DNA of 33,448 bases, from positions 1-33,448 of the forward strand of contig CAMEHU010000018.1 of NCBI GenBank assembly GCA_945917765.1. The letters run 5' to 3'. Shown piece by piece: positions 17,173 through 24,524 of this stretch (its first letter is position 1; each line of letters starts with the position of its first letter). This stretch comes from an uncultured Lachnospiraceae bacterium (GTDB lineage: Bacteria > Bacillota > Clostridia > TANB77 > CAG-508). The notes beneath the pieces are model-generated. The model saw only the letters and a list, made by a program, of their open reading frames with translations. It was not told the DNA's origin and did no database searches. Made by a program: the position numbers and the translations under genes.

Positions 17173-19026
17173 ATGGCAGAAAATACAACAAAAACTGGTA
17201 TGAAGCGACCAGGTGGCAGAGGAGCTAGAGGAATGGCACCTGTTGAAAAAGCAAAAGATTTTAAAGGAACACTTAAAATCTTAATAAAAAAATATTTGAT
17301 GCAATATAAATTTAGTTTATTTATTGTTATTGTTTTCGCTGTTGCAAGTACTGTTTTTTCAATTGTTGGACCAAAAATTTTAGGAAATGCAACAACAGAA
17401 ATTTTTACTGGAATTGTAAGTAAAATTTCAGGTGGAGCAGGAATCAACTTTAACAAAATTGCTAATATTTTATTTACTTTATTAGCTCTATATATAATAA
17501 GTGCTGTATTTGGTATAATTCAAGGTTTGATTATGACACAAGTAGCACAAAAATTAACATATAAACTTCGTAATGATTTAGCACAAAAATTAAATAAATT
17601 ACCAATGAATTATTTTGATAAAAAGACTAATGGTGAAATATTATCAATTATTACAAATGATATTGATACATTAGGGATGAATTTAAATCAAAGTATTACA
17701 CAAATTATAACTTCAATATGTACTGTAATAGGTATATTAGGAATGATGTTTTCAATGAATGTTTTAATGACTTTAGTTTCATTACTAATATTGCCGATTT
17801 CAGTTTTTGCAGTAAAAAAAATTGTAACAAAATCACAAAAATATTTTGCTAAACAGCAAGAGTATTTAGGGCATGTTAATGGAAATATTGAAGAAACATT
17901 TGGTGGTTATAATATAGTTAAAGTATTTAATGGTGAAGAAAAAGCTATAAAAGAGTTTAAAAAATCAAATGATGAATTATATACATCAGCATGGAAATCT
18001 CAATTTCTATCAGGTTTAATGCACCCTATAATGAATTTCATTGGAAATATAGGATATGTGGCAATTGCACTATTAGGAGGATATTTAAGTATTCAAGGAA
18101 AAATCACAGTTGGTAATATTCAATCATTTATACAATATAATAAGCAATTTACACAACCTATAAACCAAATTGCACAAGTTTCAAGTATGATACAAGCAAT
18201 GGTTGCAGCAGCTGAAAGAATTTTCGGATTTTTAGATGAAGATGAAGAGGTTATACATATCTCAGATAATACTTCAGTAGAAAGTCTAAAAGGAAATGTA
18301 AAATTTGAACATGTTCATTTTGGATATAACTCAGATAAAATCATTATAAATGATTTTAATGCTAATATAAAAGAAGGTCAAAAAATCGCAATTGTTGGAC
18401 CAACAGGTGCAGGAAAGACAACAATTGTTAAGCTATTAATGAGATTTTATGATTTAAATTCAGGTAAAATTTTAATAGATGGTCATGATATAAGCAAATT
18501 CGATAGAGGAGATATTAGAAAACTATTTGGAATGGTGCTTCAAGACACATGGCTGTTTAATGGGACTATAAAAGATAATATTAAATACAGTAATTTAAAT
18601 GCATCAGATTCAGAAGTTATAGAAGCCGCTAAAGCTGCACATGTTCATCATTTTATTAAAACATTACCTAATAGCTATAATATGGAAATAAATGAGGAAA
18701 CAAGCAACATTTCACAAGGTCAAAAACAATTATTAGCAATTGCACGTGTTATTTTAGCAGATTCAAAAATCTTAATTTTAGATGAGGCAACTAGTTCAAT
18801 TGATACAAGAACAGAAATACAAATTCAATCAGCAATGGATGAGCTTATGAAAGGAAGAACAAGTTTTATTATTGCACATAGATTATCTACAATTAGAAAT
18901 GCTGATTTAATTTTAGTTATGAATAATGGGGATATTATAGAACAAGGAACTCATGAAGAATTGCTTAATAAAAATGGATTTTATGCTGAACTTTATAATT
19001 CTCAGTTTGAGGAAGTTGAAGAATAG
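17173..19026 (+). CDS. ABC exporter half-transporter, catalytic-Glu subunit
   Basis: A 617-residue half-transporter that should pair with the preceding gene. A basic, Gly/Arg-rich N-terminus (KRPGGRGARGM) precedes about six transmembrane helices (about 50-320). The ATPase shows Walker A GPTGAGKTT (409-417), an altered signature ISQGQKQ (near 513-519, Gln in place of the first Gly of SGGQ), and Walker B ILILDEATSSID with the catalytic Glu. Together with the Asp691 of the partner this gives one canonical and one degenerate ATP site, the known pattern of heterodimeric exporters. ATG 17173 has AGAAGGGAG upstream. A terminator follows directly. Confidence 0.92.
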   Translation: MAENTTKTGMKRPGGRGARGMAPVEKAKDFKGTLKILIKKYLMQYKFSLFIVIVFAVASTVFSIVGPKILGNATTEIFTGIVSKISGGAGINFNKIANILFTLLALYIISAVFGIIQGLIMTQVAQKLTYKLRNDLAQKLNKLPMNYFDKKTNGEILSIITNDIDTLGMNLNQSITQIITSICTVIGILGMMFSMNVLMTLVSLLILPISVFAVKKIVTKSQKYFAKQQEYLGHVNGNIEETFGGYNIVKVFNGEEKAIKEFKKSNDELYTSAWKSQFLSGLMHPIMNFIGNIGYVAIALLGGYLSIQGKITVGNIQSFIQYNKQFTQPINQIAQVSSMIQAMVAAAERIFGFLDEDEEVIHISDNTSVESLKGNVKFEHVHFGYNSDKIIINDFNANIKEGQKIAIVGPTGAGKTTIVKLLMRFYDLNSGKILIDGHDISKFDRGDIRKLFGMVLQDTWLFNGTIKDNIKYSNLNASDSEVIEAAKAAHVHHFIKTLPNSYNMEINEETSNISQGQKQLLAIARVILADSKILILDEATSSIDTRTEIQIQSAMDELMKGRTSFIIAHRLSTIRNADLILVMNNGDIIEQGTHEELLNKNGFYAELYNSQFEEVEE

Positions 19027-19028
19027 GT

Positions 19029-19062
19029 AAAATTGAGGTTTTAACTTGGAACCTCAATTTTT
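19029..19062 (+). terminator. Terminator after the ABC exporter pair
   Basis: AAAATTGAGGTT (19029-19040) pairs with AACCTCAATTTT (19050-19061) and is followed by Ts. It precedes the recG promoter. Confidence 0.8.
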
Positions 19063-19065
19063 AAG

Positions 19066-19094
19066 TTGACAAAAAAACAAATGTTTAATAAAAT
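19066..19094 (+). promoter_or_regulatory. Sigma-A promoter for recG
   Basis: TTGACA at 19066-19071, a 17-base spacer and TAAAAT at 19089-19094. The predicted start near 19101 places the palindrome at 19104-19173 at the extreme 5' end of the recG mRNA. Confidence 0.7.
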
Positions 19095-19103
19095 GAACAC
19101 AAC

Positions 19104-19173
19104 TGAAACATTTGGGGACGGTCTTAAAATGTTTCAAAAATGAAACAAAACAAGACCGTCCCCAAATGTTTCA
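19104..19173 (+). repeat. GGGGAC-core palindrome, type A, second copy
   Basis: Arms 19104-19136 and 19141-19173. The right arm is identical to the right arm of the tyrS copy (4546-4578); the left arm differs by a few bases (CTTAAAATG instead of CTTGTTTTG). It lies about 13 bases before the recG ribosome site AAGGAG. Confidence 0.93.
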
Positions 19174-19199
19174 AATAAGATTGAAAGGAGACGTATTTA

Positions 19200-21245
19200 A
19201 TGGATTTAAAAAATGATGTTAAATATGTAAAAGGAGTAGGTCCAAACCGTGTGGTTTTATTAAATAAATTAGGAATATATACATTGGAAGATTTAATAAC
19301 ATATTTTCCAAGAGATTATGAAGATAGAAGTAAGCCAAAACTAATAAGTGAATTAGTGGATGGTGAAGAAGCCTTAGTAAAAGGATTTGTTGTATCAAGA
19401 ATGCTAGAATTAAAGGTAAGAAAAAATCTTGTTATATATAAATTAATTATAAGAGATGAAACAGGTCCATGTACTATAACATGGTATAATCAACCATACT
19501 TAAAAAGGATGTTTACAGTTGGGAATGAATATAGTTTTTATGGAAAAGTAAGCAAAAAGGGGAATAGAGTTGAAATGGCATCACCAGTTTATGATTCTGC
19601 CGAAACATCTAAAAATACTGGAAAAATAATTCCAATATATCCACTTACATATAAATTATCTCAAACAACTTTAAGACAAATTATTGAGACAGGTTTAAAT
19701 GCGGTTGAAGGCGAGTTAGAAGAAACTCTTCCAGAATATTTAAGAAAAGAATATAATTTGTTAAATATTAATAATGCAATTCATAATATTCATTTTCCGC
19801 AAGAGTTTGTGGATTTTAAAAAAGCAAGAACAAGATTTGTATTTGAAGAATTGTTAGGTATGCAACTTGCATTATTAAAGTTAAAGACTCAATATACTCA
19901 AGAAAAAGTGGGAATAAAATTTGACGAAAATGTAAAAATTTCTGATGTAATAAATGATTTACCATTTAGTTTAACAAAAGCACAATTAAGAGTATTAGAA
20001 GAAATTGATAATAATATGGAAAGCCCAAAAACAATGAATAGATTACTACAAGGTGATGTTGGTTCTGGTAAAACTATTGTATCTGTAATAGCTGCTTATA
20101 AAGCTGTTAGAAGCGGATATCAAGTTGCAATAATGGCTCCAACTGCAATTTTGGCTACCCAACATCTGGAGAGTTTTTCAGAGGTTTTAGGAAAATATGG
20201 GATTAGATGTGAATTATTAACAAGTAGCGTTACAAAAAAGAATAAAGATGATATATTGGAAAGATTACAAAATGGTGAAATTGATGTTTTGATAGGAACT
20301 CATGCAATTTTAGAGGATAATGTAATTTTTAAGAATTTAGGATTAGTTGTAACAGATGAGCAACATAGATTTGGAGTTAGACAACGTAGTAAAATAGCGG
20401 CAAAGGGTAATAATCCGGATGTTTTAGTTATGACAGCAACACCAATTCCGCGTACATTGGCACTTATTTTATATGGAGATTTGGATATATCAATAATAGA
20501 CGAATTGCCTCCAAATAGAAAGAAAATCGAAACATATGCAGTTAAAACCTCTATGGCAGAAAGAGTTAATAACTTTGTTAAACAACAAATAGGTGAAGGA
20601 AGACAAGCATATATTGTATGTCCATTGGTTGAAGAAAATGAGGAAATAGATGCAAAATCTGTTATTGAACTTGCTGAAGATTATAAAAATAATGTTTTTA
20701 AAGATTATAGAGTTGAATATATTCATGGAAAAATGCGTCCAAAAGAAAAAGATGAGATAATGCAAAAATTTAAAGATGGAGAAATTGATATATTGATTTC
20801 AACAACAGTTATTGAGGTTGGAGTTAATGTTCCAAATGCAAGTATTATGATTGTTGAGAATAGTGAGAGATTTGGATTAGCACAACTTCATCAGCTTCGT
20901 GGAAGAGTTGGTAGAGGTGATTATCAGTCATATTGTATTTTGAAGTTTAATGGTGGGTCTGATGTTGTAAGGCAGAGAATGAAAATTATGCAGGATACCA
21001 ATAATGGATTTGTTATTGCTGAAAAAGACTTGGAGTTAAGAGGTAGTGGTGAGTTTTTTGGTACAAGACAACATGGTATTCCGGAATTTAAAATTGCGAA
21101 TTTGTTTGAAGATATGCCTACTTTACAGACAGTTCAAGCTTTAGCTATTAAGATTATTGATGAAGATCCGGAGTTGAAGGAAGAGAAGAATGCTCCTTTG
21201 AAAAAGATTGTTGATAAGAAGTTTGGGGATAGGATTGAGATATAA
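19200..21245 (+). CDS. recG: ATP-dependent DNA helicase RecG
   Basis: Remodels stalled replication forks and branch-migrates Holliday junctions. The 681 residues match RecG. The N-terminal wedge/OB region (about 1-235) includes YVKGVGPNRVVLLNKLGIYT, typical of the family. The helicase motor has Walker A GDVGSGKT (285-292), the DEQH box (386-389), ATPIPRT (motif III) near 411, and the C-terminal motor with QLRGRVGRG (motif VI) near 565. The TRG-like end is present. ATG 19200 has AAAGGAG upstream. The gene follows its own promoter and a palindrome in the leader. It is the usual length with no missing motif. Confidence 0.97.
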   Translation: MDLKNDVKYVKGVGPNRVVLLNKLGIYTLEDLITYFPRDYEDRSKPKLISELVDGEEALVKGFVVSRMLELKVRKNLVIYKLIIRDETGPCTITWYNQPYLKRMFTVGNEYSFYGKVSKKGNRVEMASPVYDSAETSKNTGKIIPIYPLTYKLSQTTLRQIIETGLNAVEGELEETLPEYLRKEYNLLNINNAIHNIHFPQEFVDFKKARTRFVFEELLGMQLALLKLKTQYTQEKVGIKFDENVKISDVINDLPFSLTKAQLRVLEEIDNNMESPKTMNRLLQGDVGSGKTIVSVIAAYKAVRSGYQVAIMAPTAILATQHLESFSEVLGKYGIRCELLTSSVTKKNKDDILERLQNGEIDVLIGTHAILEDNVIFKNLGLVVTDEQHRFGVRQRSKIAAKGNNPDVLVMTATPIPRTLALILYGDLDISIIDELPPNRKKIETYAVKTSMAERVNNFVKQQIGEGRQAYIVCPLVEENEEIDAKSVIELAEDYKNNVFKDYRVEYIHGKMRPKEKDEIMQKFKDGEIDILISTTVIEVGVNVPNASIMIVENSERFGLAQLHQLRGRVGRGDYQSYCILKFNGGSDVVRQRMKIMQDTNNGFVIAEKDLELRGSGEFFGTRQHGIPEFKIANLFEDMPTLQTVQALAIKIIDEDPELKEEKNAPLKKIVDKKFGDRIEI

Positions 21246-21287
21246 ATTTGCATTTTAAATTTGAATTTTTTGAGGTTGAAATAAGCC

Positions 21288-21449
21288 GCCCAAGCCATAG
21301 AATTATGTAGCTTTAAAAAATATAATTAATACTCCGTTCGTTTGCTGGCGTTGGAGTTTGGGAGGAAGCGGATAGGTTTGAGCGCCAAACTGCGCACTCC
21401 ACTGCGTATTAATATATTTTTTAAAGCTACATAATTCTATGGCTTGGGC
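21288..21449 (+). repeat. Large inverted-repeat element (about 162 bp) of unknown type
   Basis: Left arm 21288-21331 (starts GCCCAAGCCATAGAATTATG) and right arm 21407-21449 are inverted copies differing by one inserted base. The 75-base centre is much richer in G+C than its surroundings and holds smaller pairings (GTTTGGGAG..., GCGCCAAAC). No ORF is inside. It lies between recG and the next promoter and is unrelated to the GGGGAC palindromes. A miniature transposon or a structured RNA are both possible. Confidence 0.9.
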
Positions 21450-21494
21450 TACTCAGAAGAAGTAAGTGTACGATAGCACTTGATTTACATAAAG

Positions 21495-21523
21495 TTGACT
21501 GCTTTTGAAAAATTTGTTATAAT
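21495..21523 (+). promoter_or_regulatory. Strong sigma-A promoter for the 101-residue gene
   Basis: TTGACT at 21495-21500, a 17-base spacer and a perfect TATAAT at 21518-21523. Just downstream at 21531-21543 is GTTCTATATGAAC, a dyad (GTTC/GAAC) that could be an operator, and at 21552-21571 a small hairpin GCCTTTT/AAAAGGC lies in the leader. Confidence 0.7.
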
Positions 21524-21615
21524 TAATGTAGTTCTATATGAACTATATAAGGCCTTTTGCTTTAAAAAGGCACATACGCCGTTTCACTTTATTACATTTT
21601 TAGGAGGTTAACATT

Positions 21616-21921
21616 ATGGATGAAATGGAAATGAGAACATTGCAGGAACACACACGAGCTTTGGATGAGAATACTAGAGCAATACGGACATTTACTCAGT
21701 TACTTGCTGAGATTATGTCAGTACCATCTTTCACAAATGGGAATGAGGTAATGCCTATGTCAACTGTACTTTCTAGACTTGAAGAAATCGAATCTAGATT
21801 AAATTCGGATTCTCGTATGTTCACAAGCAGTGTTAACAGTATGGCTGAGATATCTGCTAAGAATAAGTATGCGGTGGAAATGTTTTGTGATGCAGCAAGC
21901 AGAATGCACCGTCAATTTTAA
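21616..21921 (+). CDS. Small hypothetical protein, 101 residues
   Basis: I do not recognise this protein. It is soluble and looks helical: a first amphipathic helix (EMRTLQEHTRALDENTRAI), a hydrophobic segment around FTQLLAEIMSV, then a heptad-like stretch VLSRLEEIESRLNSDSRMF and a C-terminal helix. Similar small proteins with DENTRAI repeats occur in mobile-element contexts, but I cannot assign a family. ATG 21616 has TAGGAGGTT upstream. It has a consensus promoter, a possible operator, its own terminator and somewhat more CGN/GCN codons than its neighbours, so it is an independent unit and may be acquired. Confidence 0.65.
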   Translation: MDEMEMRTLQEHTRALDENTRAIRTFTQLLAEIMSVPSFTNGNEVMPMSTVLSRLEEIESRLNSDSRMFTSSVNSMAEISAKNKYAVEMFCDAASRMHRQF

Positions 21922-21929
21922 GCGATATC

Positions 21930-21966
21930 AATCAAAAAAAGACTCGGTATGAGTCTTTTTTTGATT
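21930..21966 (+). terminator. Terminator after the 101-residue gene
   Basis: AATCAAAAAAAGACTC pairs perfectly with GAGTCTTTTTTTGATT around GGTAT. The A/T-flanked design resembles the terminator of the kinase gene at 3630-3665. Confidence 0.9.
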
Positions 21967-22002
21967 AATATAGAGAAAATGAACAAATTTGCCAAACAAT
22001 AT

Positions 22003-22030
22003 TTGACAAATCTCAAAAATGTAGTATAAT
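22003..22030 (+). promoter_or_regulatory. Sigma-A promoter for the 55-residue membrane peptide
   Basis: TTGACA at 22003-22008, a 16-base spacer and TATAAT at 22025-22030, both perfect hexamers. This is the best consensus promoter of the window. Confidence 0.75.
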
Positions 22031-22063
22031 ATAAGGGTATATTATTTGTGAAAGGAGATAGTT

Positions 22064-22231
22064 ATGTTAGCTAAAATTTGGAAAAAAGTATTAATGTTAA
22101 TATTGATAATAGCATGTTTATTTAATGTTGTTACAAAATTAGTAAACAATTTATCTTTAGAGGATGAATTACTATCATCAGCACAATATATTCAAGACCA
22201 ACAAGATGCAGAGAAAATGGTCATGAAATAG
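22064..22231 (+). CDS. Small membrane peptide, 55 residues
   Basis: A short ORF supported by a perfect promoter and by AAAGGAG eight bases before ATG 22064. The product has a basic start (MLAKIWKKV), one hydrophobic segment (LMLILIIACLFNVVTKLV, about residues 9-26) and an acidic, Gln-rich tail (SLEDELLSSAQYIQDQQDAE). It is probably a single-pass membrane peptide with the tail outside or in the cytosol; a signal-like first part with a Cys at about 18 could also be read, but no proper lipobox is seen. Family and function are unknown. It is too short for most gene callers. Confidence 0.65.
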   Translation: MLAKIWKKVLMLILIIACLFNVVTKLVNNLSLEDELLSSAQYIQDQQDAEKMVMK

Positions 22232-22337
22232 TTTTTGATTATAGTAAAAAATAAATGTTTTTTTAGTATAATAAAAAAAATTAATTAGCAAATTAAATTC
22301 CATAAATAAAAAATAATAATTAAATAGCAAAAAACTA

Positions 22338-22366
22338 TTGAAAAATATTTTGAATTATGGTAATAT
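22338..22366 (+). promoter_or_regulatory. Probable promoter for rpmE
   Basis: TTGAAA at 22338-22343, a 17-base spacer and TAATAT at 22361-22366, about 44 bases before the rpmE start. Confidence 0.55.
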
Positions 22367-22409
22367 ATTAAACAGTGATTTTATTTTTAATAAGAGAGGT
22401 GAATACAAA

Positions 22410-22610
22410 ATGAGAGAAGGATTACATCCAAACTATACTGAAGCAACAATTACATGTGCTTGTGGTAATGTTATGAAAACAAATTCTACAAAATCTGATA
22501 TGAAAGTTGATATTTGTTCAAAATGTCATCCATATTGGACAGGTAACTTAAAAAGAGAAACAACAGGTGGTAGAGCAGATAAATTTAAGAAAAAATTTGG
22601 AATTGCATAA
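22410..22610 (+). CDS. rpmE: 50S ribosomal protein L31 (zinc-binding type)
   Basis: A 66-residue large-subunit protein. It opens MREGLHPNYTEATITCACGN and has the two cysteine pairs that bind zinc (CAC near 16-18 and CSKC near 35-38), followed by HPYWTG and the basic GGRADKFKKKFG end. This is the zinc-containing (C+) L31 paralogue, usually replaced by a C- form when zinc is scarce. ATG 22410 has GAGGTG upstream; the longer reading frame from 22338 begins inside the promoter and was rejected. A terminator follows within about ten bases. Confidence 0.96.
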   Translation: MREGLHPNYTEATITCACGNVMKTNSTKSDMKVDICSKCHPYWTGNLKRETTGGRADKFKKKFGIA

Positions 22611-22619
22611 TTTAGAAAA

Positions 22620-22649
22620 GATAGCCGATATGAAGGGCTATTTTTTTTA
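22620..22649 (+). terminator. Terminator after rpmE
   Basis: GATAGCC pairs with GGGCTAT at 22620-22640 and is followed by a run of eight or nine Ts. Confidence 0.8.
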
Positions 22650-22775
22650 GCCAATGGGGACGGGGCAATTTAAGCCAATAGGGACGGGGCAATTTGGCAT
22701 GATTCAAATCGTGCCAAATTGCCCCGTCCCTATTGGCTTAACCTATTGGCTTAAATTGCCCCGTTCCCATTGGCT
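22649..22775 (+). repeat. GGGGAC-related nested palindrome, type B
   Basis: Outer arms 22649-22682 and 22742-22775 match with one mismatch (arm begins AGCCAATGGGGACGGGGCAA). An inner palindrome, starting AAGCCAATAGGGACGGGGCA at 22672 and mirrored up to about 22740, is nested inside, so the unit GCCAAT(A/G)GGGACGGGGCAATTT occurs twice in each orientation. It lies between the rpmE terminator and the miaB promoter. A weaker GGGACAG...CTGTCC pairing follows at 22803-22836. Confidence 0.93.
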
Positions 22776-22850
22776 TTAATTAAGGATGGAGATTTGTAAA
22801 TTAGGGACAGAGAGATTATAAAAATTTCCTGTCCTTAGCTTAAAAAACTC

Positions 22851-22879
22851 TTGAAAAAAATGACAAATTATAGTAAAAT
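22851..22879 (+). promoter_or_regulatory. Probable promoter for miaB
   Basis: TTGAAA at 22851-22856, a 17-base spacer and TAAAAT at 22874-22879, about 50 bases before the miaB start. Confidence 0.6.
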
Positions 22880-22930
22880 AAAGGAAATTTTGATGAAAAG
22901 AGAAGATTAAAAAGTAAGGAGATTTGTGTT

Positions 22931-24325
22931 GTGAGTTTAAATATTGATAATGAGTTACAATATATAGAAAAAGTAAAAAAAATAAATGATGGAAAAAATT
23001 TAAAATATTTAATAATGACAATGGGATGTCAATTAAATGAAAATGATTCAGAAAAACTATCTGGAATGATTGAAAACATGGGATATTCAAAAACTGAGAA
23101 TTTACAAGAAGCTGATTTGGTTGTTTTTAATACTTGTTGTGTTAGAGAAAATGCTGAAGATAGATTATTTGGAAAATTAGGAGAAGTAAAAAAAGTTAAA
23201 GAAAAAAAAGGAACTATTATTGCAATTGGTGGATGTATGATGCAAGAAAAACATATTGTTGAAAAACTAAAACAAAGTTATCCATTTTTTGATATTGTTT
23301 TTGGAACTCATACACTTCATAAATTTCCAGAAGATTTATATTCTAAAATTATTAATAATAAAAGAATTGAAGATATTTTAGATATTGATGGTGAGATTAT
23401 TGAAGGTTTACCAATAAAAAGAAATGATAATATTAAAGCATCTGTAACAATAATGAATGGATGTAATAATTTCTGCAGTTTTTGTATAGTACCATATGTT
23501 AGAGGTAGAGAAAGAAGCAGAAATCCAGAAGATATATTAAACGAAGTAAAAGATTTAGCAAATCAAGGTTATAAGGAAATTACTTTATTAGGTCAAAATG
23601 TAAATTCATATTTAAGAAGTGGAAAAAAAGACTTTGAAAGTGAGATAAAAACTTTTGCGGAATTATTAAGAGCTGTAAATAAAATTGATGGAATAGAAAG
23701 AATTAGATTTGTTTCACCACATCCAAAGGATTTCACAGATGATGTTATTGAAGCTATTAGAGATTGTGATAAAGTTAGTAAAATTATACATTTGCCACTA
23801 CAATCTGGAAGTTCTCAAATTTTAAAAATAATGAATAGAAAATATACAAAAGAACAATTTTTAAATCTTGTAGATAAAATGAAAAAAATGATTCCAGAAG
23901 TAGTTTTTTCAACAGATATAATTGTTGGTTTCCCAGGTGAAACTGAAGAGGATTTTGAAGATACTTTAGATGTAGTTAGAAAAGTAAATTTTGAACAAGT
24001 ATTTATGTTTATTTATTCAAGAAGAGTTGGAACACCAGGAGATAGAATGGAAAATCAAGTTCCTGAAGAAATTAAACATGAAAGATTTAATAGATTAAAA
24101 GAATTAGTAGAAAGCCAAATTGCTGAAAACAATAAAAAATATATTGGAACAATACAAAAAGTTTTGGTAGAAGGAGTTAGCAAAACAAATAATGAATTTT
24201 TGACTGGTAGAACTGATTCAAATAAGGTTGTTAATTTTGTTGGTTGCGAGGAAATGATTGGAAATATGGTAGATTTGAAAATCGTTTCTGAACATATGTG
24301 GTATTTAAAAGGAGAAATAGTTTAG
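22931..24325 (+). CDS. miaB: tRNA-2-methylthio-N6-dimethylallyladenosine synthase MiaB
   Basis: A radical-SAM methylthiotransferase that adds a 2-methylthio group to i6A37 in tRNAs reading UNN codons. The 464 residues include the N-terminal UPF0004 domain with three cluster cysteines (MGCQLNE at C33, NTCCVRE near 69, GGCMMQE near 102), the radical-SAM CNNFCSFC motif (C178, C182, C185), the GRERSRNPEDI signature just after it and a C-terminal TRAM domain. The start is a GTG at 22931 with AAGGAG about nine bases upstream; two earlier in-phase candidates run straight into stops. It is followed by mutS, the common order in Clostridia. All cluster ligands are present. Confidence 0.95.
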   Translation: MSLNIDNELQYIEKVKKINDGKNLKYLIMTMGCQLNENDSEKLSGMIENMGYSKTENLQEADLVVFNTCCVRENAEDRLFGKLGEVKKVKEKKGTIIAIGGCMMQEKHIVEKLKQSYPFFDIVFGTHTLHKFPEDLYSKIINNKRIEDILDIDGEIIEGLPIKRNDNIKASVTIMNGCNNFCSFCIVPYVRGRERSRNPEDILNEVKDLANQGYKEITLLGQNVNSYLRSGKKDFESEIKTFAELLRAVNKIDGIERIRFVSPHPKDFTDDVIEAIRDCDKVSKIIHLPLQSGSSQILKIMNRKYTKEQFLNLVDKMKKMIPEVVFSTDIIVGFPGETEEDFEDTLDVVRKVNFEQVFMFIYSRRVGTPGDRMENQVPEEIKHERFNRLKELVESQIAENNKKYIGTIQKVLVEGVSKTNNEFLTGRTDSNKVVNFVGCEEMIGNMVDLKIVSEHMWYLKGEIV

Positions 24326-24460
24326 GGATATTATAAGCATAATTGGTATTAACACTGTTTTAGTGAAATGCTTATTATGCTTGTGTTGTGTTTGGAATTT
24401 TTAAAATAATGAAATTCAAAATAATAAAATTCAAAATTATGGTATTTAAAAATATGAGAT

Positions 24461-24511
24461 GTGTCCCTCGTTGTGCATTTTGCACAACGGGGACGCGTCC
24501 CCAATTGTGCA
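24461..24511 (+). repeat. GGGGAC-core palindrome, type C, upstream of mutS
   Basis: GTCCCTCGTTGTGCA and TGCACAACGGGGAC (24463-24494) form one hairpin; TGCACAACGGGGACGCGTCCCCAATTGTGCA-like sequence at 24481-24511 forms an overlapping alternative hairpin. Only one can form at a time. The element abuts the AGGAGG ribosome site of mutS (24512-24517). Confidence 0.9.
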
Positions 24512-24524
24512 GGAGGTAATATAA

